Origin: Baffinella frigidus
Lineage: Eukaryota; Cryptophyceae; Cryptomonadales; Baffinellaceae
DNA length: 13,051 nucleotides
Assembly: GCA_026770585.1 (NCBI GenBank)
Contig: MU647965.1
Location: forward strand, 23,723 to 36,773
Direction: 5' to 3'
The notes under the pieces are model-generated. The model ran no database searches and was not told the origin of the DNA. It saw nothing but the letters and a program-made list of their open reading frames with translations. This document shows, piece after piece, positions 7,301-12,937 of the stretch (within the stretch, counting starts at the first letter, position 1; every line of letters starts with the position of its first letter). Position numbers and translations under genes: made by a program.

Positions 7301-9943
7301 AGCTATGCCGTCAACGTAGGGTCTCCGTCCTGTACACAGTGTCCCGTTGCTAACATGGCGACATCTGCGACTATCAACACATGTAGTTGTGTAATGGGGC
7401 TCTACCTCAGCGGAGGTATCTGTAAACCATGCCCAATTGGGATGTTTCGGTCCGAGCACCAACTCACAGACCACACTTCTTGCACGTTATGTCCACCGGA
7501 ATCGTCACAGGGGGCTTCTCCTGCACCAGGGGTTGGATTTGATCACTGCATCTGTACCAGCGGATTTGTTTCGAGTGTGTCATATACTGAACACGCTGCA
7601 CACCAAACTATCGATCATATAGACCAATTCGTGGTGAACCAACCAGGTGAGACATGTGTGCCGTGCCCAGAGTTCGATTGCCCGGCAAACGAATACCAAT
7701 TCGGGTTACTCCAATGCGCATCATGTCCGTCTGATTCGACGAGTCCACCTGGAGGCTTTGGTATAACTTTTTGTGATTGTAACGAGGGGTTTGGTGGCAC
7801 AGGCGGTTGTGAGATATGTGACGTCGGGTTCTACAAGAATACACAGAACATGGTAGAATGTACCCAGTGTCCGGGTGGCGCCGTGACAACCGGAGTTGGA
7901 AGTACCAACGAAGACAACTGCGTATGTGGAATGGGGCTATATCGTCACTTCCACACCCTTTTGTGTACCCCTTGTGTACAGGACACATATAAAGAGTTTG
8001 TCTCAAATGATTTTTGTGTCTCATGTACGGGGGTCACCGTTGGAACGGGTTCGGATTCAATTTCGCAGTGTGTGTGTCCCGCTGGGAAACAGCGACAGGA
8101 CGTCAACAACCATGCTTCGCCGTGTGACATATGCGACGAACACATGTACAATCCAATAATCGACGGGACGTGTGGGACCTGCCCAACAAATTCGAAATCT
8201 TCTGAAGCAGGAGGGGTCCGGTGTCTGTGTGCGCCGGGTCTGTATATGAGAACCGGGCTGCATTCGCTGCCAATAGAATGTCTACCCTGCGCGGCTGGCA
8301 CGTACAGCGCGGGATACGAGAACACATGCACCACGTGTCCAACTGACACCACCACCCCCGACCCGATCGGGATTGGTGCGACGTCTCCCTTCGAATGTGT
8401 CTGTGGACCCGGTTTGAAAAGGGTGTCTTTACCCGGTACAGCATTGAGGTGTGAGCTGTGCGGTGATACGCACAAAGCCAAGCCCGGTTACGACACACTT
8501 GATACGTGTCTCGACTGTCCCGTTCTTTCATCTAGCGAGGAAACAGCATACAGTTTATGCGTATGTGAAAGAGGGTATCAGATGGTGCACACTGAGCCAA
8601 ACCAACCCTTTTGCGAGATTTGTCCATTGTCTACTTACACCCCATATACGCTGTACCCAACAGGGTTATGCACCCCGTGTAAAGTGAACGAGGTTGCAGC
8701 AGACCCGCACACACAAGGGACCATCGGACGGCTCTCTTGCGAATGCTCACCAGGTGCATATTTCTCCCCGTTCCCATTCGACGCTGTGTATGCATTGGGG
8801 GACGATTGTGTACAGTGCGAGGCCGGAAAGTACAAGTCGTTGCCAGGTTCGGTCCACGGGTGTGAGCGGTGCGAACCCGGTACATACTCACAGATTGGCG
8901 CTAGTCTGTGTTCGCCATGCCCCCCAGGCACGTACTCAGACCACGACAACACTGAATTTTGTGAACCGTGTCCAGCTGGGTCTTTCTCAACAACAGAGGG
9001 TGGCGAATCGTGCGAACCATGTCCCGATAACCGAACCTGGTCTCCACCAGGTTCCACCGAGTGCTACACGTGTGCAGTTGACCGTTTAGGAGACCAGCAC
9101 GGGGGTTGTGTGTGTCTCACCGACCACATCCAGCGCGACGGTTTGCAGACAACGCTGTGCACAGGGCTTTCGATAGGAGGACATTCATGTGAAGACGAGC
9201 CTACAGCATGCAGTTGTGGGGACCAGCTGGAATGTAATCAGTGTGAGCCAGGTCTTTCAACACACGGCGTACTTGGTGCAAAGCAGTGCACCGCTTGCCC
9301 CCGGGGACAGTGGTTTCACACGGACGGGTCTGGATGTGTGTCATGTGTTGCACCAGAGGGCTGTAACATCGGAGAGATCATGCCAGTGTGTCTCTCTGGC
9401 GATGTGATACATGCGTGTCTTGAGTGTGTCGCGACAGTGGACCCGATTGACTGTTTCGGGTACCTACAAGGGTCGGATAACTGCGTCGACACGGTCTGTA
9501 TCGTCTGCAATCTTGGCCTAATCCCAGACGGGGTGGGTGGTTATCGCGCAGCTGGGCGGCGTTCTGACAGCGTGGCCTACGAAGACGACCTAGGGCGCGT
9601 TTTCGACAGCACCGGTGTCGTGCTGTGGGGACAGAGGAAACACGTACTGCACACGTTCTCATATGGTTACCATTGGACATGTGGGATCGAACAGTATAGC
9701 GACCGACTGTATACCTCTCAAGATCCAGGACACGTCCTCTGGGACGGGGTGGGGTCACCCGAGCCCGCCTTTTCGCAGGAAGGGACCGACACACGCAGAA
9801 CTGTCTCCGTCGACTGTCGGTATGAGAAACCGTGTGCCCTTTACTACATACCACAGACCAAGACCAGCGCCCACCGTGTCCTCGTTGGATGTGAGATTGA
9901 CGGGTATTCAGGCGACACGCCACTCACCGACGGGGAGTGGTGA
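4343..9943 (+). CDS. Gene B, 5' part: giant secreted mosaic protein (glycine-rich, LamG-like, carbohydrate-binding-like, about 38 Cys modules), ends at in-frame TGA
   Basis: This is a giant secreted, adhesin-like protein. The ATG at 4343 is preferred: it lies 33 bases after the TATA box ends and opens a signal peptide (a basic start, then LNLFLVYLVSNARLC). Domains in order are: a beta-rich leader; a glycine-rich domain at residues about 103-366, opening with TLVVAGGGGG and closing with the typical GIILIRY; cysteine modules to about 446; a short LamG-like domain at about 450-610 (FTVCWARRY, YTWDRALSSTEM); cysteine modules; a carbohydrate-binding-like sandwich at about 740-903 (DSFYMKIDEQAWKTWSFG, then HSLYIAMRE); a long run of CxxC ephrin-receptor-like modules at about 906-1663; and the start of an RCC1-like region at about 1731. 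I count about 38 CxxC pairs. TGA at codon 1867 interrupts the RCC1-like region, which continues in the same frame. No membrane segment is seen after the signal peptide. Confidence 0.85.
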   Translation: MRRRCVGRTTLNLFLVYLVSNARLCRASIEVTLNGGSGAGYSTYTYTDDTGAVFIVHNFTHGNVGQIAGLVTVDVLDINTVYTPYSIRVTGVNALTVDTLVVAGGGGGGGGQQWGCGGSGGGGDVAFSPGRVLAPGSVVHLRVGAGGEGSSFNPSTDTTAEFGNKGASSVFGDDTEVLGGGGGGSIAGNGFTPSSLGTVGATGGGNACAKQSAWLAGNDIGGGRGGGACVGAFCITSGETNYLLALCGGGGGAGGAATDPPMSISCVESVQRSVGGPGKIIHGFGDRYNASGMFMVEAGLGFGGGGSGTGRNHEMGGASHGGANDAVFRHGRPHTGGGGVGGGGDAGRMSGNGASGIILIRYRISTCAQCPAGSFSDAWDMLAECTPCPPGTFAPVAGSSFCTVCPGGTYTPMGAGVATEGNTECIPCAAGSFALGTGACICDTAQENDVFLTLLRNNPPISINIFAHHIADNARVPDVRYGLGEYDVWITTPGLYDVALSLMVSGFGATNPVTSLYAGSTMTWTWPVIEDGTPFTVCWARRYECPSSYDIDTDWVTTCSTNGPDDVTAARQIEHNCGHYVYSSYTWDRALSSTEMQVVVNGIRAELGQGPLTRVTDTDAYYQRFLLAVQTSDGLANNSYPYCVTPTGANTLPSSCVSNGAVEPAPGVGSCDTCPVNTFAVTQSAVCTACASDKETLSSGSGSLGACVCHAGTYESLSGLCVKCERGSFGGELGGGGSVPNTPLAITHDASEVAGDLWVYEHVKCSPGQTPPGCYDRSVCATAALGPVQDMPAECWLTTPSGGTSVLNFVKFEFSCMTPQTVSFSMYVKGFDGDSDSFYMKIDEQAWKTWSFGTSSGWANWDITWQMDTGIHSLYIAMRETEAMVSHLRFADGSGSCYFYTDGDPVSSVCTQCPMYHESTAATSTVSGCHPCVAGKVFDEASNTCNPCVAGTKGVKIAGSWSTCDACPIGTSSTAGSTECTSCASGSYAVNVGSPSCTQCPVANMATSATINTCSCVMGLYLSGGICKPCPIGMFRSEHQLTDHTSCTLCPPESSQGASPAPGVGFDHCICTSGFVSSVSYTEHAAHQTIDHIDQFVVNQPGETCVPCPEFDCPANEYQFGLLQCASCPSDSTSPPGGFGITFCDCNEGFGGTGGCEICDVGFYKNTQNMVECTQCPGGAVTTGVGSTNEDNCVCGMGLYRHFHTLLCTPCVQDTYKEFVSNDFCVSCTGVTVGTGSDSISQCVCPAGKQRQDVNNHASPCDICDEHMYNPIIDGTCGTCPTNSKSSEAGGVRCLCAPGLYMRTGLHSLPIECLPCAAGTYSAGYENTCTTCPTDTTTPDPIGIGATSPFECVCGPGLKRVSLPGTALRCELCGDTHKAKPGYDTLDTCLDCPVLSSSEETAYSLCVCERGYQMVHTEPNQPFCEICPLSTYTPYTLYPTGLCTPCKVNEVAADPHTQGTIGRLSCECSPGAYFSPFPFDAVYALGDDCVQCEAGKYKSLPGSVHGCERCEPGTYSQIGASLCSPCPPGTYSDHDNTEFCEPCPAGSFSTTEGGESCEPCPDNRTWSPPGSTECYTCAVDRLGDQHGGCVCLTDHIQRDGLQTTLCTGLSIGGHSCEDEPTACSCGDQLECNQCEPGLSTHGVLGAKQCTACPRGQWFHTDGSGCVSCVAPEGCNIGEIMPVCLSGDVIHACLECVATVDPIDCFGYLQGSDNCVDTVCIVCNLGLIPDGVGGYRAAGRRSDSVAYEDDLGRVFDSTGVVLWGQRKHVLHTFSYGYHWTCGIEQYSDRLYTSQDPGHVLWDGVGSPEPAFSQEGTDTRRTVSVDCRYEKPCALYYIPQTKTSAHRVLVGCEIDGYSGDTPLTDGEW
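9941..9943 (+). other. In-frame opal codon inside the RCC1-like region of gene B
   Basis: The TGA is in the same frame as the ORFs on both sides, at codon 1867 of 2231. RCC1-like signatures occur before it (HRVLVGCEIDGYSGDTPL) and after it (HHACVLL, FVYCWGESQWGN). The next possible start is a GTG at 9962, and the next in-frame ATG is several hundred bases on. A restart is therefore unlikely, and decay, readthrough or error is more likely. Confidence 0.85.
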
Positions 9944-9961
9944 AGCACAGGAGAGTGGGAA

Positions 9962-11038
9962 GTGTCGATCCCAGAGAAGGACATCCTTCCAGTGAGTATC
10001 GTGCGTGGTGAACATCACGCGTGTGTGTTGTTGCAAGTTGCAGACGAAGGCACTGGAACCAATTCGCATCGATTTGTTTACTGCTGGGGAGAATCGCAGT
10101 GGGGGAACGTACCCACCGACAACAACTACAGGGGGTACCAGAGCCAGGATTCGAGACCGGGCAACTACTCAAACTCTAGCACGTGGGTACATATCCAGCA
10201 CGGGACACAGCGGGTGTCTGGCTGGCCTCTCAACGCGCGCAAGATCGTTGCAGCAAACCGCACGACATGTGTCGTCAACCAATCACTACCAGGAAAAGCG
10301 TACGGTCGCGTGTTTTGCTGGGGACACGCGCCCGGGTTCTTCGGACGCTACGACGGCACCGGCTACGTTGTAACGGAACCCCGCGCAATCGACCTGGATA
10401 CGAACCTGTACGTCCGTGAACTGGTCCTCATCGACTCCCGACTCTCCGATGGAATCGGAGGGGCGTACCAGGTCGCACTATGCATGCTGCTCCACGACTA
10501 CACGATCATGTGCCGCGGTGACGCAGTGCACCAGGCGCTGTTGGTGCCATGGCGCATCGCGCCCTACATGGAAAGCTTCCCGACGCGAATCGCGCTTGGC
10601 GTGGGTGGTGGCGAGCTGTGTGTCGTTTACAACTATTACGATGTACTGTGTTGGGACGTGCGTGTATCACCGCCAAGCACACTCAAGCAAAAACCTCTCC
10701 TGCCCCAGACCGGGTCTGTCGTGGGTAGTTTCATAGAGCTGTTCGAACCCACTCTGTTCTACCACCGACCATTCCCGCAAGGTGTACGCGATGCGAGTGC
10801 CGCCCCAGATGACGAGTCTCATCTGCGGCTTTACGCGTCCGCGTTTGTCTATCCCACAAACACTCCGTGTGAATTCGAAGTGCCGTACTGTGGTCCGTCA
10901 CATTTCCTCGAGGGCCGTGGGTCGGTGTTGTACCCACTCGAACGGCGCTGGTATTACCTCGTCAACCTCGCCGGTCTTACTGGGGGTACCACCACTACGG
11001 GAGACAGGTTGTTGAGTCTCATGGAAGTTATCGGATAA
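9962..11038 (+). CDS. Gene B, 3' part: RCC1-like repeats and C-terminal tail
   Basis: The frame is open from 9944 and continues gene B. The GTG at 9962 is only the first near-cognate codon; no TATA box, signal peptide or early ATG supports an independent gene. The protein shows RCC1/BLIP-II-like blades, recognisable by repeats ending in a CWG-type strand: HHACVLL to FVYCWGESQWGN, RTTCVVNQ to VFCWGHAPGFFG, then weaker ones at QVALCMLLHDYTIMCRG and GELCVVYNYYDVLCWD. RCC1-like propellers usually bind proteins or nucleic acids, but secreted versions occur in adhesin-like proteins, which fits better here. About 110 residues of unrecognised tail follow. The last codons (ending SLMEVIG) and the TAA at 11036-11038 lie inside a perfect palindrome, so the present C-terminus may have been created by that element. 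Confidence 0.75.
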   Translation: MSIPEKDILPVSIVRGEHHACVLLQVADEGTGTNSHRFVYCWGESQWGNVPTDNNYRGYQSQDSRPGNYSNSSTWVHIQHGTQRVSGWPLNARKIVAANRTTCVVNQSLPGKAYGRVFCWGHAPGFFGRYDGTGYVVTEPRAIDLDTNLYVRELVLIDSRLSDGIGGAYQVALCMLLHDYTIMCRGDAVHQALLVPWRIAPYMESFPTRIALGVGGGELCVVYNYYDVLCWDVRVSPPSTLKQKPLLPQTGSVVGSFIELFEPTLFYHRPFPQGVRDASAAPDDESHLRLYASAFVYPTNTPCEFEVPYCGPSHFLEGRGSVLYPLERRWYYLVNLAGLTGGTTTTGDRLLSLMEVIG

Positions 11039-11059
11039 CTTCCATTAATGGAAGTTATC
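11021..11059 (+). terminator. Triple-arm palindrome overlapping the stop codon of gene B
   Basis: The 12-base arm atggaagttatc occurs at 11021-11032, its exact reverse complement at 11034-11045, and the arm again at 11048-11059. Bases 11034-11059 form a perfect 26-base palindrome, and the first two arms can form a 12-bp hairpin. The TAA stop (11036-11038) lies within it. Mimiviruses and pandoraviruses are known to end transcripts at hairpins, so a 3'-end signal is a reasonable inference. Confidence 0.55.
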
Positions 11060-11068
11060 GTGTCGAAA

Positions 11069-11084
11069 TCGGGGAATTCCCCGA
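11069..11084. repeat. Perfect 16-base palindrome after gene B
   Basis: tcggggaattccccga is its own exact reverse complement. It lies ten bases after the larger palindrome. A weaker stem, aatcg-ggtttt-cgatt, follows at 11105-11120, and the word gaaatcggg occurs twice (near 11065 and 11103). It may be part of the 3'-end structure of gene B or a protein-binding site. Confidence 0.6.
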
Positions 11085-11134
11085 GCTCAGGGGGTTTCTG
11101 TGGAAATCGGGTTTTCGATTACATGTCGGTGTTT

Positions 11135-11233
11135 CCAAACAGTCTGTAAACCCCAAACAGTCTGTACACCAAATCGAGTTGAACCAAACAGTCTGTAAAC
11201 CCCAAACAGTCTGTAAATCCCAAACAGTCTGTA
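11135..11233 (+). repeat. Five-copy direct repeat ccaaacagtctgta upstream of gene C
   Basis: Exact 14-base copies start at 11135, 11153, 11184, 11202 and 11220. Spacing is 18, 31, 18 and 18 bases; the longer gap carries a 13-base insertion. Within each copy, acagtctgt is a palindrome apart from its central base, as expected of a dimer-binding site. The array ends 74 bases before the start codon of gene C, a likely place for an upstream regulatory element. The repeats are too short and too closely spaced for CRISPR. Confidence 0.75.
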
Positions 11234-11249
11234 TCTCGCGAACGAGTGG

Positions 11250-11258
11250 TTTATTAGA
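11250..11258 (+). promoter_or_regulatory. Possible core promoter of gene C
   Basis: tttattaga lies 57 bases before the ATG at 11307 and just after the five-copy repeat. It is the only AT-rich stretch in this part of the gap. It is weaker than the TATA boxes of genes A and B, and its role is inferred from position alone. Confidence 0.25.
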
Positions 11259-11306
11259 ACTGAATCCTACCGTATCCGTTTTTCTCTACCAAACCAAAAC
11301 CACGGC

Positions 11307-11711
11307 ATGGAATTAGACACTGCGACTCCTGCCCCGGGGACCTTCACAGCTGATGTCAACAACCACTGGTGTTTCCCCTTAGAGACTATGGGCCTGTGGG
11401 CCATGCCATGGATACCGCAAACCGAAATCGAAAGGGATATGTACGTAGAGGCCTTTGAGTCAAACCACAGCCCCTTCTGCCCCGATGCGGGACTCGGGAC
11501 GGGGAGACACGTCACCACCCACGCCCCGCTCCTCCCCACCATCAAAGCGGTCGCTTCGGGACCCACCGGCTATCAATCCTTTGGCTACATTCCCGCTGGG
11601 AGCAACAAGGAGATCATGATCTGCGAGGCCGACACCAACGCCAACGCCGAGTTCTACAAGTCGTTTGAGCACGCCCAGACCCCCGCCACGGCGAGGGCGC
11701 TGCTCGAGTAA
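11307..11711 (+). CDS. Gene C: small protein of unknown function (134 aa)
   Basis: I do not recognise this protein. It starts at ATG 11307 and ends with TAA at 11709-11711, with no signal peptide or membrane segment, so it is probably cytosolic or packaged in a particle. The N-terminal 40 residues are rich in Trp, Pro and aromatic residues (NHWCFPLETMGLWAMPWIPQ); the C-terminal part is more polar and probably helical (ICEADTNANAEFYKSFEHAQ). It has few cysteines, unlike its neighbours. Codon choice also differs: C-ending codons (aac, gcc, ccc, acc, ttc) dominate, particularly in the second half, which suggests either high expression or a separate origin. A repeat array upstream and a hairpin with AATAAA motifs downstream suggest an independently regulated single-gene transcript. 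Long antisense frames here are probably by-products of the codon bias. Confidence 0.7.
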   Translation: MELDTATPAPGTFTADVNNHWCFPLETMGLWAMPWIPQTEIERDMYVEAFESNHSPFCPDAGLGTGRHVTTHAPLLPTIKAVASGPTGYQSFGYIPAGSNKEIMICEADTNANAEFYKSFEHAQTPATARALLE

Positions 11712-11731
11712 GGACACGTGGTTATAGTAGG

Positions 11732-11784
11732 GCAAGCGGTGGTGTATTAAATAAACGGTGCAACAGAAACACCTCCGGGCTTGC
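11732..11784 (+). terminator. Imperfect hairpin with AATAAA in its loop, 3' of gene C
   Basis: Arms gcaagcggtggtgt (11732-11745) and acacctccgggcttgc (11769-11784) pair over most of their length, with a two-base bulge and one mismatch. The 23-base loop contains AATAAA at 11750-11755, and a second AATAAA lies at 11793-11798. It begins 20 bases after the stop codon of gene C. It could be a transcript 3'-end signal, similar in position to the palindromes after genes B and D. Confidence 0.4.
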
Positions 11785-11790
11785 TGGTGT

Positions 11791-11800
11791 CTAATAAAAG
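11791..11800 (+). promoter_or_regulatory. TATA-like element before gene D
   Basis: ctaataaaag lies 51 bases before the ATG at 11842, close to the spacing seen for genes A (45) and B (41). The same bases contain AATAAA and could instead be a poly(A) signal for gene C. Confidence 0.3.
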
Positions 11801-11841
11801 GGGTCCCGGTGCGAACTGTTATCGTAGTGACCAACTTGACT

Positions 11842-12693
11842 ATGCCACCTGACGCCAGTAACACGAAAGCATCAACGTGTATGAGCGCGGTTTGGAAGTT
11901 CTCTAGTTACGGTTGCTGGGTTTGCGCGTCGCTGGTGGTATTTTTGATCGGGGGTATTGCTTTGGCTTCGCAGGCGAGTTGGTTCTGGACTTCGTCAACA
12001 AAATCCAACCCGTACCTATCAGAGACTCTTTTGGCAATGTCGTACAACAAGGTGGTGTTTGCTACTAGTCACAATTCGTATGCGGTTGTGGGGACGATTG
12101 CGGCTGCAAACCAGTTCGAAACAATTCAGGTGAGCCTAGAGAACGGGATTCGCGCGCTCATGCTCGATGTACACTTCACAGATGAAACCAAGTCCAAAAT
12201 AGCGCTATGCCACGCTGATTGTAGTGCAGGTTCTGTAGAAGTCGAAGAAGTCTTTGACACAATTGCAACATTCCTGGGTCTATATCCAGAGAATGTCCTC
12301 ACGATTCTATGGGAGACTGCGTGTACGGGTGAAGAGGATTGCACGTCGCTGAAGCACATGTTGTACACGGTCACAGATGGTTCACGGTTGGCTAGCATGC
12401 TTTACACACCGGAACATCCAGGAACCCCATGGCCGACCTTGCAAACGATGGTCTACAACAACGAGAAAGTTGTACATTTTTTCGATCAGGGACCTTTCGA
12501 GCGACCTTGGGATCTACCAATGTGGGACTACGTGATAGAAACCACCTTCAACAACAAAGACCAGAGTGACTTGGATGCAGGGTGTACATTCCAACGTGGC
12601 ACACCCGACAACCCTACCAAGCTGTTTCTATTGAACCATTTCAGTTTGCTGGGCCTCGCCCCGACCCCATCTGCCACCGTGTCATACATGTAA
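11842..12693 (+). CDS. Gene D: membrane-anchored PI-PLC X-domain-like phosphodiesterase, C-terminally short
   Basis: The predicted enzyme belongs to the phosphatidylinositol-specific phospholipase C X-domain family, which cleaves phosphoinositides or GPI-type lipids at the glycerol-phosphate bond. I chose ATG 11842 (283 aa) over the upstream frame start at 11758, because the TATA-like element and the gene C 3' hairpin lie before it. One membrane span at residues about 22-47 (CASLVVFLIGGIALASQASW) suggests a signal anchor with the catalytic part on the far side of the membrane. The X-box shows H77 in TSHNSY, R104 and D109 in IRALMLDV, and the second catalytic-type H124 in LCHADC. LFLLNHF at 262-268 matches the late strand of the family, but the protein stops 15 residues later. 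It thus lacks the usual C-terminal part, which carries the NFVAVDFY-like strand in relatives. Activity is therefore uncertain. The TAA lies in a hairpin. Confidence 0.8.
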   Translation: MPPDASNTKASTCMSAVWKFSSYGCWVCASLVVFLIGGIALASQASWFWTSSTKSNPYLSETLLAMSYNKVVFATSHNSYAVVGTIAAANQFETIQVSLENGIRALMLDVHFTDETKSKIALCHADCSAGSVEVEEVFDTIATFLGLYPENVLTILWETACTGEEDCTSLKHMLYTVTDGSRLASMLYTPEHPGTPWPTLQTMVYNNEKVVHFFDQGPFERPWDLPMWDYVIETTFNNKDQSDLDAGCTFQRGTPDNPTKLFLLNHFSLLGLAPTPSATVSYM

Positions 12694-12726
12694 CGGAGGT
12701 TCACGTCCCATTCGAAACTTCCGTTA
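12691..12726 (+). terminator. Hairpin beginning at the stop codon of gene D
   Basis: Arms taacggaggt (12691-12700) and acttccgtta (12717-12726) pair at nine of ten positions, and the tenth is a G-T wobble. The loop is 16 bases. The TAA stop is the first three bases of the left arm, the same arrangement as the palindrome on the stop of gene B. A transcript 3'-end signal is the likeliest role. Confidence 0.5.
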
Positions 12727-12937
12727 CTAAGTGGATAGCCTGTGTCCCCCCCTCTGGGGGATTGGGATCCTATCCCCTACGTACCGTAGAGGGCGATCCT
12801 TGGTACCCGAAGTGTTGGGGGATCCTACGATCCCCCTCTCCTCTTTCGGGTACCAAGTATCCCTATATGCCCCCGGGTGGTGAGGATATACAATCCCTCA
12901 TCACCTAGGGGTATCTAGGAATACCGCCCCTTTAAGA
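12727..12937. repeat. Foldback repeat, unit 1 (about 210 bases, GC-rich, hairpin-packed)
   Basis: There is no credible gene here. Perfect stems include tccccc/ggggga (12745-12761), gggat/atccc (12764-12776), ctacg/cgtag (12777-12789), a 13-bp outer stem (12799-12811 with 12845-12857) enclosing an 8-bp inner stem (12817-12824 with 12829-12836), and a 10-bp stem with one wobble (12876-12885 with 12896-12905). ggtat/ataccg-type pairing follows at 12910-12925. Unit 1 aligns with the following sequence at an offset of 208-210 bases. The type of element (foldback transposon, tandem structural repeat or genome-end repeat) cannot be told from this window. Confidence 0.7.

Noticed and set aside
9941-9943. 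Selenocysteine at the in-frame TGA
   Set aside because: The site lies in a surface-type RCC1-like region with no redox motif, and no SECIS-like element is evident after the gene. A parallel TAG in gene A would need a separate explanation.
76-11038. Genes A and B as receptor tyrosine kinases, because of ephrin-receptor-like modules
   Set aside because: There is no kinase domain and no membrane span; only the extracellular cysteine module type is shared.
11135-11233. CRISPR array
   Set aside because: The repeats are 14 bases with 4-base spacers and one longer gap. There are no cas genes, and this is a eukaryotic-type context.
11460-11864. Antisense ORF of 134 codons over gene C
   Set aside because: It overlaps gene C, whose codon bias tends to leave the antisense frame open. 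The sense frame has the better start, flanking signals and composition.
12582-12908. + strand ORF of 108 codons running from gene D into the repeat block
   Set aside because: Over half is translated hairpin repeat. It does not supply the missing C-terminus of the PI-PLC domain and has no promoter.
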